The notes: generated from the letters alone by a model not told the origin. A stretch of DNA of 64,000 nucleotides from an uncultured Pseudomonadota bacterium (GCA_903832085.1 CAIKZZ010000001.1:62001-126000), one strand, 5' to 3'; shown: positions 1 to 10,825, counted from the stretch's first letter. Program-made: numbers and translations.

Positions 1-422
1 AGGACATGAAGACCGCGATGCGCGCGGGCGAGAAAGAGCGCCTCGGGCTTATTCGCATGCTCCTTGCAGCCATTAAGCAACGCGAAGTCGACGAGCGCAT
101 CACGCTTGACGATGGTCAGACGCTGTCTGTCATCGAAAAAATGATTAAACAACGCAAAGAGTCGGTCATCCAATTTGAAGCGGGTGGTCGAACGGACCTT
201 GCTGAGAAAGAAACGGCAGAGATCGCAGTACTTGCCGCGTACCTGCCAACACAGCTGTCAGCCGCAGAACTCGATGCATTAATTCAAGAGGCAATCTCAA
301 CGACCGCAGCACAGTCTATTAAAGACATGGGCAAAGTCATGGGGATCGTCAAAGGCAATGCCGCAGGGCGTGCCGACATGAGCGCTGTAGGCGCCCGCAT
401 CAAGGCGCTGCTCGGCGGCTGA
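1..422 (+). CDS. GatB/YqeY domain-containing protein (5' truncated by window edge)
   Basis: Translation DMKTAMRAGEKERLGLIRMLLAAIKQREVDER...KDMGKVMGIVKGNAAGRADMSAVGARIKALL is typical of the YqeY family; the true start is probably upstream of the window. Confidence 0.93.
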   Translation, partial: DMKTAMRAGEKERLGLIRMLLAAIKQREVDERITLDDGQTLSVIEKMIKQRKESVIQFEAGGRTDLAEKETAEIAVLAAYLPTQLSAAELDALIQEAISTTAAQSIKDMGKVMGIVKGNAAGRADMSAVGARIKALLGG

Positions 423-441
423 AGCGACCCGGGGGCCAAAC

Positions 442-2256
442 ATGCCCGGCCTAATTCCACGCGCGTTTATCGACGAACTTCTTGCTCGTACCGATATTGT
501 TGATGTTATCGGCGGCCGCATCACGCTGAAAAAAGCTGGCCGCGAATGGAAAGCAAACTGTCCATTCCATGGGGAGAAAACTCCTTCATTCACCGTCTCT
601 CAAACTAAACAGTTTTACCACTGCTTTGGTTGTGGCGCGAACGGCACTGCTCTGAGCTTCCTCATGGAGCATGATCGTTTAAGTTTTCCAGAAGCAATCG
701 AAGATCTCGCGGCTCGCGCGGGACTTGAGGTACCACGTGAAGGCGGTAGCACGGCGGACCCGCGCGACCGCCAGCTCGATGATCTATACGCAATCAATGC
801 CAGCGCAGATCAACATTTTCGCGATGCACTACGTGAGTCTGAACGCGCTAAGGATTACTTAAAGCAACGCGGACTTACCGGAGAAACGGCTGCTCGCTAT
901 CACTTAGGATATGCCCCTGCCGGATGGGATGGCTTACTGCGCACATTTGGCTCCACAGACGTTGGCCGCCAGACTCTACTCACGGCAGGCCTCATCATTG
1001 AGCGCACTCCTGACGCACAACGCAACATGAGCGCAGGGCATTACGATCGGTTTCGGGACCGGATCATGTTTCCGATCCGCGACACACGCGGCCGAGTTGT
1101 TGGTTTTGGCGGTCGCATTATTGACGATGGCGAACCCAAATATCTGAACTCGCCAGAGACTCCGTTGTTTCATAAAGGACGCGAACTGTACGGCCTTTAT
1201 GAAGCCCGACAGGAACTACGCACAATCAGCACGCTGCTTGTAGTTGAAGGCTACATGGACGTCGTCCGCCTCAGCCAAGCAGGTATCCATTATGCGGTTG
1301 CCACACTAGGTACCGCGACGACTCCCGAACATTTGAGCAGAATGTTCCGTGTCACAAATGATGTTGTTTTTTGCTTCGATGGGGACAAGGCTGGGCGTCA
1401 AGCAGCCTGGCGTGCGCTTGAAACTTGCTTGCCGCATGCAAAAGATGGGCGACAACTAAAGTTCTTGTTTCTCCCCGAAGGCCATGATCCAGACACGCTA
1501 GTTGCAGCGGAGGGTCGTGCTGCCTTTGAGACACGTTTAGAAACCGCCCTACCGCTATCAGAGTACTTTGTCAGCCACTTAGCCATTGATGTGGACCTTG
1601 CCAGCGTCGATGGTCGCGCACGCCTTGCAGAGCTTGCGAAACCGATGATTGCCCGCATACCTGACGGCATTTATCGTGAATTGCTCATTGAACGCCTAGC
1701 GCGTGATGTACGTATGCCCGCTACACGCCTCGCTGATTTGTTAAGTCGCGGCAATACGGAAAAAACCGCAAGCAGCAATAACGCACCAATGACTCGGGCA
1801 CGGCTAAGCACTAGGCCAACAACGGGACGTGGCTCACTGATCAGCCAAGCCATTGCGCGTATCGTCCAGTGCCCAGAAGCGGCAGGAGCCGTACGCACGA
1901 CCGAGGCACTGCGCATGAGCGGTGATCGGGGCTTAGACGTATTGGCGGACCTTATTGACACTGCTCAAGCAAACCCGCAGCTATCCTCAGCCCAGCTCGT
2001 GGAGCGCTGGCGCGATCGTGCCGAACATACGCGCTTAACGGAACTTGCCGCCGCGCCTCTACCGGAGCTTGATGTGGCAGCAGTAAGCCGCGAGCTCGTG
2101 GCTAACATCACACGACTACTGAGTGAGGCAGGTCCCGAACGCCGTTGGAATGAACTGATTGCGCTCGCTGAGTCCACGGGCCTTAGCGACGAGGAAAAAC
2201 GCGAACTGACTGAATTACAAAAACAACGCCGCCCCGCGACCCCGCCGACGACGTAA
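442..2256 (+). CDS. dnaG: DNA primase
   Basis: N-terminal zinc finger CPFHGEKTPSFTVSQTKQFYHCFGCGANG, TOPRIM VVEGYMDVV, located upstream of rpoD. Confidence 0.97.
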   Translation: MPGLIPRAFIDELLARTDIVDVIGGRITLKKAGREWKANCPFHGEKTPSFTVSQTKQFYHCFGCGANGTALSFLMEHDRLSFPEAIEDLAARAGLEVPREGGSTADPRDRQLDDLYAINASADQHFRDALRESERAKDYLKQRGLTGETAARYHLGYAPAGWDGLLRTFGSTDVGRQTLLTAGLIIERTPDAQRNMSAGHYDRFRDRIMFPIRDTRGRVVGFGGRIIDDGEPKYLNSPETPLFHKGRELYGLYEARQELRTISTLLVVEGYMDVVRLSQAGIHYAVATLGTATTPEHLSRMFRVTNDVVFCFDGDKAGRQAAWRALETCLPHAKDGRQLKFLFLPEGHDPDTLVAAEGRAAFETRLETALPLSEYFVSHLAIDVDLASVDGRARLAELAKPMIARIPDGIYRELLIERLARDVRMPATRLADLLSRGNTEKTASSNNAPMTRARLSTRPTTGRGSLISQAIARIVQCPEAAGAVRTTEALRMSGDRGLDVLADLIDTAQANPQLSSAQLVERWRDRAEHTRLTELAAAPLPELDVAAVSRELVANITRLLSEAGPERRWNELIALAESTGLSDEEKRELTELQKQRRPATPPTT

Positions 2257-2425
2257 CGCTCAGGCGTCTCTACCAGCCCTTTTGCCGCGCCCCCATTGAG
2301 CCTGGTCCCTTGTGCCGCCCTGCAAGCTGGCGCGAGTCCGAGCAGCACGATGAATGCTGGGTGCCACGCCGTGAGGCCTAAACTCGGCACGATTCTTGAC
2401 TGCTCAAAAAAAGAACTTATGGACC

Positions 2426-2454
2426 TTGGGTTGGTCACACGGTCAGTGTAAGAT
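2426..2454 (+). promoter_or_regulatory. Putative sigma70-type promoter upstream of rpoD
   Basis: TTGGGT (2426-2431), 17-bp spacer, TAAGAT (2449-2454), about 30 bp before the rpoD start. Confidence 0.35.
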
Positions 2455-2482
2455 GATCGGCTAATTTGAATTCGGATAGAGG

Positions 2483-4369
2483 GTGCCCACTGTGACCGAA
2501 AAGAAAGCCTCCGTCCTGCCCGTCACCGCGGTTCCCGATGAGCGCCAATCGCAGCTCAAGCGCTTGATTGCCAAAGGTAAAGAGCAGGGCTTTCTAACGT
2601 ACGGCGAGGTCAACGACCATCTGCCGAGCGAAATCGTCGATCCAGAGCAGATCGAAGATATTGTCAATATGATCAATGACATGGGCATTCCGGTCTACGA
2701 AAAGGCCCCGGATGCTGAATCATTGATCATGGCCGACGGGCCTGTTGCCACAGACGACGAGGCGGTCGAAGAAGCCGCTGCGGCACTCGCCACAGTTGAT
2801 GCCGAATTTGGACGCACCACCGACCCCGTACGCATGTACATGCGCGAAATGGGTACCGTGGAACTCCTGACCCGCGAGGGTGAGATCCGTATTGCCAAGC
2901 GCATCGAGGAAGGCCTAGATGCCGTGAAGTCGGCCCTTGCCAACTTCCCCGCCACGTATGACCACCTACTCGCTGCCTATGAGCCGGTCAAAACGGGGCA
3001 AGGCCGTCTCGTCGATATCATCGTCGGCTTCGTTGATCCGAATGCACCAGATGAAATCGCTCAGCCACAAAATCCAAAACTACTAGCGCTCGAAAAACCG
3101 GAAAACGAAACCGAAGAAGACGAGTCAGCCGACGAAGAAGAGGCTCTCGAAACAGGTCCGGATCCGATCGAAGCGGCAAAACGGTTTGCAGGGATTGCAA
3201 AACTGCATGCACAGCACCTGAAATCTTTAGATACCGCGGGCATTAAGGATCCAAAAACCCAGAAGATCCGCAAAAAGATTGCTGGCCAGTTTCTGGAACT
3301 GAAACTTGCGCCAAAAATGTTTGAAGCGTTGATTGCTAATCTGCGTGCACACATCGCCACGATCAGAGGACATGAAAAAGAAATTATGCTGATCTGCGTT
3401 AGGCAAGCCAGCATGCCACGTAAGGATTTCATCACCGTTTTCCCAAAAAACGAGACGAAGACTGCGTGGATCGACAAGCAGATCAAATTAAAGCGCAAGC
3501 ATTCGGCCGCACTTGCGCGCCTCAAGCCCGATATTCTGGCACGCCAAGAGCTCATCAAAACTCTCGAAACTAGCCTGCATTTGACTACACAAGATGTGCG
3601 TGAAATTAACCGGGAAGTTGCCGTAGGTGAAGCACAAGCGCGTCGCGCCAAGAAAGAAATGGTCGAAGCGAACTTGAGATTAGTTATTTCTATCGCGAAG
3701 AAATACACCAATCGTGGTCTGCAGTTCCTCGATTTAATTCAGGAAGGCAACATAGGTCTGATGAAAGCGGTTGATAAATTTGAATATCGCCGTGGCTACA
3801 AATTCTCAACCTATGCCACCTGGTGGATCCGACAGGCGATCACCCGCTCTATCGCCGATCAGGCGCGCACCATTCGTATCCCGGTGCATATGATTGAGAC
3901 AATCAACAAGCTAAACCGCATTTCGCGGCAAATGCTACAAGAAATGGGCCGCGAAGCGACGCCAGAAGAACTGGCTGTGCGCATGGAAATGCCAGAAGAC
4001 AAGGTGCGTAAAGTACTGAAAATCGCCAAAGAGCCCATCTCGATGGAGACGCCTATTGGTGATGATGAAGATTCGCATCTTGGAGACTTCATCGAAGACT
4101 CGTCCGTGCAGTCACCACTGGAATCAGCAACAACCGAGAGCCTGCGGGAGACTACGCATTCCGTGCTCGCGCAACTGACGCCACGGGAAGCAAAAGTGTT
4201 GAGAATGCGCTTCGGGATTGACCTCAATACAGACCATACGCTTGAAGAAGTTGGCAAACAATTTGATGTGACGCGTGAGCGCATTCGCCAAATTGAAGCC
4301 AAGGCACTGCGTAAACTGCGCCATCCGAGCCGGTCAGAGCAATTGCGCAGCTTCTTGATGGAAGACTAA
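2483..4369 (+). CDS. rpoD: RNA polymerase sigma factor RpoD (sigma-70), GTG start
   Basis: Region 2 ([62 protein letters not shown]) and region 4 ([43 protein letters not shown]). Confidence 0.98.
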   Translation: MPTVTEKKASVLPVTAVPDERQSQLKRLIAKGKEQGFLTYGEVNDHLPSEIVDPEQIEDIVNMINDMGIPVYEKAPDAESLIMADGPVATDDEAVEEAAAALATVDAEFGRTTDPVRMYMREMGTVELLTREGEIRIAKRIEEGLDAVKSALANFPATYDHLLAAYEPVKTGQGRLVDIIVGFVDPNAPDEIAQPQNPKLLALEKPENETEEDESADEEEALETGPDPIEAAKRFAGIAKLHAQHLKSLDTAGIKDPKTQKIRKKIAGQFLELKLAPKMFEALIANLRAHIATIRGHEKEIMLICVRQASMPRKDFITVFPKNETKTAWIDKQIKLKRKHSAALARLKPDILARQELIKTLETSLHLTTQDVREINREVAVGEAQARRAKKEMVEANLRLVISIAKKYTNRGLQFLDLIQEGNIGLMKAVDKFEYRRGYKFSTYATWWIRQAITRSIADQARTIRIPVHMIETINKLNRISRQMLQEMGREATPEELAVRMEMPEDKVRKVLKIAKEPISMETPIGDDEDSHLGDFIEDSSVQSPLESATTESLRETTHSVLAQLTPREAKVLRMRFGIDLNTDHTLEEVGKQFDVTRERIRQIEAKALRKLRHPSRSEQLRSFLMED

Positions 4370-4370
4370 A

Positions 4371-4697
4371 TCAGGCATATAAGCGCAGCGCTGTCAGGAC
4401 GATCATTCCAGCGAAAATAGTCCACAGCATGCTCTTTGTGCGCCAGATCACCATCGCTGCAGCGATTGCAGCGATGAGCCTGTGATTCGCTAACGAAAAA
4501 TCCACATGGCCCGCCCGCAGAATGAGGGCCGGCGCCAAAATAGCCGCTAAGGCCGCGGCCGGTGCAAATCGTAGTGCGTGCTCGACCGCCACCGGCAATT
4601 TCAGCCGAGCGCCAAAAACAACAAAGCTCGTACGCGCGACGATGGCACTAAGGGCAACGCCCACGATAGCAAGCCAGGTGCCTAGATCATCGATCAT
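4371..4697 (-). CDS. AzlD family branched-chain amino-acid transport protein
   Basis: About 108-aa membrane protein starting MIDDLGTWLAIVGVAL; overlaps the end of the AzlC gene by 1 nt. Confidence 0.85.
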   Translation of the reverse strand: MIDDLGTWLAIVGVALSAIVARTSFVVFGARLKLPVAVEHALRFAPAAALAAILAPALILRAGHVDFSLANHRLIAAIAAAMVIWRTKSMLWTIFAGMIVLTALRLYA

Positions 4698-5440
4698 CAG
4701 GAAGGCCTCAAGTGATCCACGACGACCGCGCCAGCAATCCCCAATAAAGTCGCAACGATTAAGCCCGCATGGGCCGGCAGTCCGTTCAAAGCAACACCTG
4801 CGATCCCTGCAATCAAACAGCCAGTCACGGCCGGAATACTCGCGAGTAGTGGCACCAGCAGTGCGAGTAGCGCCAATAAGCCTGCAAAATCGAGCCCCCA
4901 GGCAGCTGGGATATGTCCAGCTGCATAAAGGCCCACATAGGAGCCAAAGTGCCACGGCAGGAAATTAGCGGCCGACAGTCCGCCGAAGTATGCAGCGCGA
5001 ATCGCAGGGACTTTGCTCGATGAGTGACGCATATACATCACGAAGCTCATATCACCAATCAAGTAAGCCAAGCCAAAGCGGCGGCGCAATGGCAACTCAG
5101 CAAGTACAGGCCTAAGAGCTGCACTATAAATAACAAAACGCAAATTAACCATGAGTGCCGTGAGCGTAATCACCCACGCTGGAGCATGCCCAACCAGCAG
5201 CGGTAAGGCAGCTAGCTGGGCGGATCCGGCATAGGCAATTGTGGACAGCCCATAAGCCTTCATCAGTGGGAGGCCCGACTGCGCCATCGCAACTCCAGTC
5301 ACTAGGCCCCACGCGATGATCGCGGGAAATGCCGGCACCATGTCTTTAAGGCCCGCACGAAATGCTGCTTGCGCATCCGCAACCGCCGTGCCAGCACCCT
5401 TATCCATGAGCGGGTACGCGACTAATAGGGGCCAAGCCAA
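4697..5440 (-). CDS. AzlC family ABC transporter permease
   Basis: FRAGLKDMVPAFPAIIAWGLVTGVAM...AYAGSAQLAALPLL...LRFVIYSAAL typical of AzlC. Confidence 0.92.
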   Translation of the reverse strand: MAWPLLVAYPLMDKGAGTAVADAQAAFRAGLKDMVPAFPAIIAWGLVTGVAMAQSGLPLMKAYGLSTIAYAGSAQLAALPLLVGHAPAWVITLTALMVNLRFVIYSAALRPVLAELPLRRRFGLAYLIGDMSFVMYMRHSSSKVPAIRAAYFGGLSAANFLPWHFGSYVGLYAAGHIPAAWGLDFAGLLALLALLVPLLASIPAVTGCLIAGIAGVALNGLPAHAGLIVATLLGIAGAVVVDHLRPS

Positions 5441-5579
5441 CTATTGAGAGGGCGATCACTTCAGAACTCGGACGATGCCACACACTAATTCCTCGACTCG
5501 CACACGCAACAACGTCGGCACAATACGCGCGAATCGCCTCTATCGCGAGCAATTATACAAAGCACTCGGACTGGGCGTG

Positions 5580-6356
5580 TTAACGCGCCCCAGGCAGTGG
5601 CGGCCCTTCGGCCGGTAGATCAGCGATCTCTTGCGGCGTTGCTCGGCGATACTGCGCCTTGATCTTCAGTGGTTTGATTCCAGATGCATTAAATTCGACG
5701 GATGCTTCAAAGCGATCGTTAGCGACTCGTTGATACCGCTCGGTCACTCGCAAACGAGACCCGTCGCGACTATCGATCACAAATGCGGTTCCATTCCAGC
5801 CCGACCACACATTGCGAGACCCAAAGCGGTCGTTGATGCTGACCGGATCTAGATCTCCAGGAACCAGGGACCTACGCCGTTCGCCACCGGCGATCATGAC
5901 TGCCGCTTGCGTTGCATTAACCTCTAGACGGGACGGCGGTAGCGCAAATGCGCGGACAAAATCACCAGGTCCCATCCGTAACCAAGGCGGCGGCTCCGCC
6001 TGCTGCATCACCGGAGCCGCTGCACTACTGCGCTGACCCTCACTCTGTCGCCGACCACCACCGCCCCGGCCACTTTGCTGCTCGGGCATCGAGATCGGCT
6101 CGCCTGCATCCATCGCTCGCTCTGCTCTAGCAGTGCGCTTACGCGGCACGGGCAGAGCCGCCTTAATCAGTGACACTGCATCATCACTCAGCGCAGGCTC
6201 AAGTACCCAGTGCCCAGATAAATCTGTAGGCGCTGCGGGTGCATTCGCTAGTCGAGGAGCGCCACAAGCAGCGCAGGCCAGCAACAGCAGTACAGCGCAG
6301 TGCCGACCACACACTGCCAAACCACTGCGCTTATATAGCGGTGCGTTACTCTTCAC
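5580..6356 (-). CDS. Hypothetical lipoprotein
   Basis: Lipobox-like LACAAC near N-terminus, LSGHWVLEPALSDDAVSLI; Gly/Arg/Gln-rich internal segment. Confidence 0.65.
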   Translation of the reverse strand: MKSNAPLYKRSGLAVCGRHCAVLLLLACAACGAPRLANAPAAPTDLSGHWVLEPALSDDAVSLIKAALPVPRKRTARAERAMDAGEPISMPEQQSGRGGGGRRQSEGQRSSAAAPVMQQAEPPPWLRMGPGDFVRAFALPPSRLEVNATQAAVMIAGGERRRSLVPGDLDPVSINDRFGSRNVWSGWNGTAFVIDSRDGSRLRVTERYQRVANDRFEASVEFNASGIKPLKIKAQYRRATPQEIADLPAEGPPLPGAR

Positions 6357-7024
6357 TTGACACTATAGTCACGTCCTTCGAGGCACGCGGACATCGCCCG
6401 AAAATACTCTGCGCGCCGACTCGCCCACTGTGCCGCCGGCACATCACCCGCGGCGCGTGTCGGATCAAATGTCGTCTGATCCGCGGCCCATCGATGGCAC
6501 TCATAGCGATCCTGAGCCTGCTGCGCTTCACTTTGATTATTTCTAGGATACATAATCAAATCCTGGATCGGGGCCGCAATGGATGGTTGCACATCCGCTG
6601 GCGGCTCCACCACCTCATATCCACGCTGACCGTCCCGCCACACGTAGTACGAATCGTTGGCGTAATAATAAGGCATGCCGCCAAACCACACCGTTGTGTA
6701 AAAATCCGGTAACAGTGGTACATACACGCCAAAAGGCGGGCCCACGACGCGCCAGCGCGGCCCGTAAGCCGAATACCAGACCCCGCCACCGTATCTGTAG
6801 CGGGCACCCCCATGCTCCACCTCGATTGAACGACGTGGCGTGGAGGGACTCACGTGCCCCCGGTTTGGATAGTACTGATTGTGCGCATAACGGCCGTCCA
6901 AGTGCCCCTCATGCGTCGGTGGGCCACGATCACTTGCTGCACTGACCCCAAAGAGTCCCGCGCCTAGCAGTGCTAGCGCGCAAACCGCTTTTGCCAAGCC
7001 AAACACGGTGGTTTGAGTTTTCAC
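6353..7024 (-). CDS. DUF6515-like envelope protein (GTG start suggested)
   Basis: Signal-peptide-like N-terminus; RYRYGGGVWYSAYGPRWRVVGPPFGVYVPLLPDFYTTVWFGGMPYYYANDSYYVWRDGQRGYEVVEPP; C-terminal DRYECHRWAADQTTFDPT cassette. Confidence 0.7.
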   Translation of the reverse strand: MKTQTTVFGLAKAVCALALLGAGLFGVSAASDRGPPTHEGHLDGRYAHNQYYPNRGHVSPSTPRRSIEVEHGGARYRYGGGVWYSAYGPRWRVVGPPFGVYVPLLPDFYTTVWFGGMPYYYANDSYYVWRDGQRGYEVVEPPADVQPSIAAPIQDLIMYPRNNQSEAQQAQDRYECHRWAADQTTFDPTRAAGDVPAAQWASRRAEYFRAMSACLEGRDYSVK

Positions 7025-7041
7025 GATCGTATCCTTTTGAT

Positions 7042-7593
7042 TCAACGCACTGTGTACCCGCGGCCTGCGAGGCACGCGCCAATCGCGCGCCGATAAGCCC
7101 CCACCTGCTGTGTTTGTGCTGATACACGGGCCGCATGACGCGCATGGTCTGCCTCATCCGCTCTTTCGATCGCATCATTACGCGACGCTTCTGCCACAGC
7201 GCCTATAGCCGCCCCCGCAAGAGCTCCTAAGAGCGCTCCCTGCCCTGTCTGGCGTGGGCTGGAAACAACCGCTCCAAGCACGGCTCCCGTCACAGCACCA
7301 CCCATAACGTCCGCGCCAGGCGGCGGACCTTGCACTACCCGCACGCGCTGCTCAGGCGGTAGCCCAGGAAGGCTCGGATCAAACCCTGTCTGCTTAACAG
7401 CCCAAATGTGACACTCATACCGATCACGATCCGCCTGCTGTGCAGACTGCCCTTGGGCAGGATACGCAATGACGTCAGGTATCGGCGGCGGCGACACCTG
7501 CTCGACTGACCGTACATAGCGCGGAGGGGCATCCACGCACCCTCCAAGACCGACCGCCACGGCAAGAGCCGCTGCAAAACTGAACGTCCGCAT
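7042..7593 (-). CDS. Glycine-zipper family outer membrane/envelope lipoprotein
   Basis: GGAVTGAVLGAVVSSPRQTGQGALLGALAGAAIGAVAE glycine zipper; DRYECHIWAVKQTGFDPS; signal peptide with GGC. Confidence 0.78.
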   Translation of the reverse strand: MRTFSFAAALAVAVGLGGCVDAPPRYVRSVEQVSPPPIPDVIAYPAQGQSAQQADRDRYECHIWAVKQTGFDPSLPGLPPEQRVRVVQGPPPGADVMGGAVTGAVLGAVVSSPRQTGQGALLGALAGAAIGAVAEASRNDAIERADEADHARHAARVSAQTQQVGAYRRAIGACLAGRGYTVR

Positions 7594-8014
7594 ATGTCAA
7601 TCTCCACGTTGCTCTTAAAGGCGGCTCGCCACCTCACACCGCAGGACGCCACCCAAACTGTCGCATCCCTTTTACACCCATTCTAGGGCGTTAGATTATG
7701 GTTACTTACCGTAGTTCAATTTCTTTGCAAAGACCTTCAATTTATCGCCCTACCGACGTAGCACCACCGCTGCATCGAGTGAAGTACCAACGTACACCCT
7801 TTGCATATCTTTGCCTGTCAGCCAACGGTGGGGTGACTGGCTGCTCGGCGGTTAAGTGGTGTCAAGCCACGGTACGGTCTTTAAGGCGAACTGCCCTAAT
7901 TTCGCAAAGTTTCGACGTTTTGCGACGACGGAGCCAGTTAAACTAGGCCACCCTCCCCTCGTTAGGGCTTAGGGATGCAAACCGCCCAACACTGTTCAGA
8001 GTCACCAACTTCCG

Positions 8015-9811
8015 ATGAGCAATTCTCTACCAGAGCGGCCCAAAAGCCGGTCACTTAAGCCACTAGCAACTCTGCGGCCTTTCGTTCGCCCTTACCGCAG
8101 CTACATGTTGATTGCTCTTTTTGCGCTGATTGTAGCGGCAGGAGCAATGCTGTCACTGCCCGTTGCCCTACGCCAACTTATCGACCACGGTATCTCTCAA
8201 CAAAATGCAGTATCTATTGACCATTATTTCGGCGGCTTTTTAGCGGCCGCGGTGGTATTCGGCGCCTTTGCGGCCTTACGCTTTTATTACGTCACCTGGA
8301 TCGGTGAGCGAGTGGTCGCCGATGTGCGCTCCGCGGTGTACCAAGCCGTCATCCGCATGGATCCAACCTTCTTCGAAACCACTAAAACAGGCGAAGTGCT
8401 GTCTCGTCTGACCACTGATACGACCCTCGTACAAACCATCGCAGGCTCTTCCCTATCAATGGCCCTGCGCTCTACTTTAAGCATGATCGGCGCACTCGTG
8501 ATGCTGGCTTTGACCAGCGCCAAACTGATGGGTGCGCTGATGATCTTACTGCCACTTGTCGTGATCCCCTTAATTGTGGTCGGTCGCTCCGTCCGCAACC
8601 TATCTCGCAAAGCCCAAGATCGTATCGCGGACTCAAGTGGCTTGGCTGGCGAAGTGCTGAACTCCATTCAGACCGTGCAGGCCTATACCCTCGAAGTACT
8701 GCAGGCAAAGCGATTTAACGAGGCGGTGGAAGCTGGCTTTGTGACTGGCATTCAGCGTACGCGCGTACGTGCCATTTTAACGGCACTCGGCACCATGCTC
8801 GTGTTCGGGGCAATCACGCTCGTACTGTGGCTAGGCGCTCATGAAGTACTTGCTGGTCGCATGACAGGTGGGCAGCTCGGGCAATTTCTCCTCTATGCCG
8901 TTTATGTAGGCACTGCCGCTGCCGGACTCACTGAAGTATGGGGCGATGTACAACGTGGTGCCGGAGCTATGGAGCGCCTATCAGAACTGCTCGCCGCCAA
9001 GTCAGCTATCGCGGCGCCAGCTAACCCCATTGCCCTACCTACGCGCGCTCTAGGTCGGATTACATTTGATAACGTCACGTTCAACTATCCATCGCGACCC
9101 AATAGCAACGCACTACAAGACTACTCCCTTACAATTGAGCCTGGCGAAACAGTGGCGTTTGTCGGCCCATCCGGTGCTGGAAAAAGCACCGTGTTTCAGC
9201 TCTTACTCCGCTTTTATGATCCTCAAACCGGCCGGATCACCATCGACGGCATTGATCTACGCGAACTTGCCCCCGAAGATCTGCGCCATCAAATCGGCCT
9301 TGTTCCCCAAGATACGGTTTTGTTTGGTACGAGCGCGCTTGAGAACATTCGTTACGGACGGCCTGACGCGACGGACACAGAAATTCTAGCTGCCGCTGAT
9401 GCCGCAGCAGCCGACGGATTTTTACGCGCGCTGCCTAACGGCTACGACTCATTCTTAGGAGAGCGCGGATTGCGCTTGTCTGGTGGTCAACGGCAACGCA
9501 TCGCTATCGCCCGCGCTGTACTCAAAGACCCGCCAATATTACTACTGGATGAGGCGACCAGCGCACTTGATGCTGAAAGCGAGCGGCTCATTCAGCAGGC
9601 ACTGGAAAATGTCACCCGCGATCGTACAACAATCATCATCGCGCATCGTCTTGCTACAGTACTAAAAGCAAATCGCATTGTGGTCATGGACGAAGGCAGA
9701 ATTGTTGGCGTTGGCACCCACACACAGCTGATAGCGACAAATGCCGTCTATGCACAATTAGCCGCTCTACAGTTCAACACCCCTGCATTAGCTACTGGCC
9801 AATCCACTTAA
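8015..9811 (+). CDS. ABC transporter transmembrane/ATP-binding protein (MsbA/LapB-type exporter)
   Basis: Walker A GPSGAGKST, signature LSGGQRQRIAIARA, Walker B ILLLDEATSALD, N-terminal six-TM domain. Confidence 0.95.
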   Translation: MSNSLPERPKSRSLKPLATLRPFVRPYRSYMLIALFALIVAAGAMLSLPVALRQLIDHGISQQNAVSIDHYFGGFLAAAVVFGAFAALRFYYVTWIGERVVADVRSAVYQAVIRMDPTFFETTKTGEVLSRLTTDTTLVQTIAGSSLSMALRSTLSMIGALVMLALTSAKLMGALMILLPLVVIPLIVVGRSVRNLSRKAQDRIADSSGLAGEVLNSIQTVQAYTLEVLQAKRFNEAVEAGFVTGIQRTRVRAILTALGTMLVFGAITLVLWLGAHEVLAGRMTGGQLGQFLLYAVYVGTAAAGLTEVWGDVQRGAGAMERLSELLAAKSAIAAPANPIALPTRALGRITFDNVTFNYPSRPNSNALQDYSLTIEPGETVAFVGPSGAGKSTVFQLLLRFYDPQTGRITIDGIDLRELAPEDLRHQIGLVPQDTVLFGTSALENIRYGRPDATDTEILAAADAAAADGFLRALPNGYDSFLGERGLRLSGGQRQRIAIARAVLKDPPILLLDEATSALDAESERLIQQALENVTRDRTTIIIAHRLATVLKANRIVVMDEGRIVGVGTHTQLIATNAVYAQLAALQFNTPALATGQST

Positions 9812-9871
9812 GTCCACGCGACACGATACGCGTCGTGTCGCGTTATGAACTCATTAGCGGCTTACTCAGGT

Positions 9872-10825
9872 TTACTCTGGTTTAGTATGTAAAGCAGCAC
9901 TACTCGTGTCTGCCCCCATACTCAAAATTCCCTGCATCACACGTGCAGCTGAGGAAGCTCCGTTATCCATAAAGATTACTTTGCCCTGCCCATGATCCGC
10001 TACATATTTCAGGGCATCGGTATATTCAAGAAACAGTAAAAACTCGGCTGTCACACCAGCAGCCTTCAGGCTGTCGGCCGCATCTTTCATGCCTGAGGCA
10101 ATGTTCTTCCTAAAAAGTGCCAGCCCTTCTCCACGTAACGCAGATGCTTTCTTTTCGGCTTCTGCACCGATCGTTTTGTAAGCAGCTTCCGCTTCAGCGT
10201 CTTTGGTGCGCTTGACGAGCAAGGCCGCACCCTCATTTGAAGCAGCAGCCAGTAAATTCTTTGAAGAAACCACCCGCGCCATCGAATCAATAATCTCTTT
10301 ATCAAAGGTCATATCAGTAATCTGTATATCTCTGACCACATATCCCCAGTTCAAGACCACCTCATCAAGATTCTTCTTGGTGTGATCAACAATTTCAGCC
10401 CTCATACCTAGAATATCGGATTGCTTCGTTGTTGCAACAAACTGCCGGATTGAGCCGTCAATGGTTCGTTGCAGTGCTAACTGAAACTCCTGTGGAGTTG
10501 CAAAACTGAACACCGCTTTCTTGATGGCCTCTTCATCAGAACCTGCCACCGCATACAACACCATCGTGGCGAACTTAACGTTCGCCTGATCCTGAGTAAT
10601 TGCCTGAAACTCAAGTTGGAGCGCCCGATTTTGCAATGACAACCGATAACTCAGTTTTTCCCACGGCATTTTGAAGTTCAGCCCCTCGCGCATGACTCGA
10701 TGGTACTTTCCAAATAATGTAATAACGCCCACAGTCGCCTGCGGGATCGTACGTGCCATGGTAAAAGCAAGGTAGATCGCAAATACTGCGATCATGAATA
10801 AGACTACTGTCGAAAAGTCAGCCAT
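9872..10825 (-). CDS. SPFH/Band 7 (stomatin/prohibitin-like) domain protein
   Basis: N-terminal TM, FGKYHRVMREGLNFKMPWE, WGYVVRDIQITDMTFDKEIIDSMARV. Confidence 0.93.
   Translation of the reverse strand: MADFSTVVLFMIAVFAIYLAFTMARTIPQATVGVITLFGKYHRVMREGLNFKMPWEKLSYRLSLQNRALQLEFQAITQDQANVKFATMVLYAVAGSDEEAIKKAVFSFATPQEFQLALQRTIDGSIRQFVATTKQSDILGMRAEIVDHTKKNLDEVVLNWGYVVRDIQITDMTFDKEIIDSMARVVSSKNLLAAASNEGAALLVKRTKDAEAEAAYKTIGAEAEKKASALRGEGLALFRKNIASGMKDAADSLKAAGVTAEFLLFLEYTDALKYVADHGQGKVIFMDNGASSAARVMQGILSMGADTSSAALHTKPE

Noticed and set aside
3061-3711. 216-aa minus-strand ORF inside rpoD
   Set aside because: Ser-rich antisense shadow of a highly conserved sigma factor gene
4522-4968. 148-aa plus-strand ORF opposite AzlC/AzlD
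   Set aside because: Antisense shadow ORF with low-complexity composition; the minus-strand AzlCD proteins are clearly real
7698-7946. 82-aa plus-strand ORF upstream of the ABC exporter
   Set aside because: No family motif, signal peptide or convincing composition
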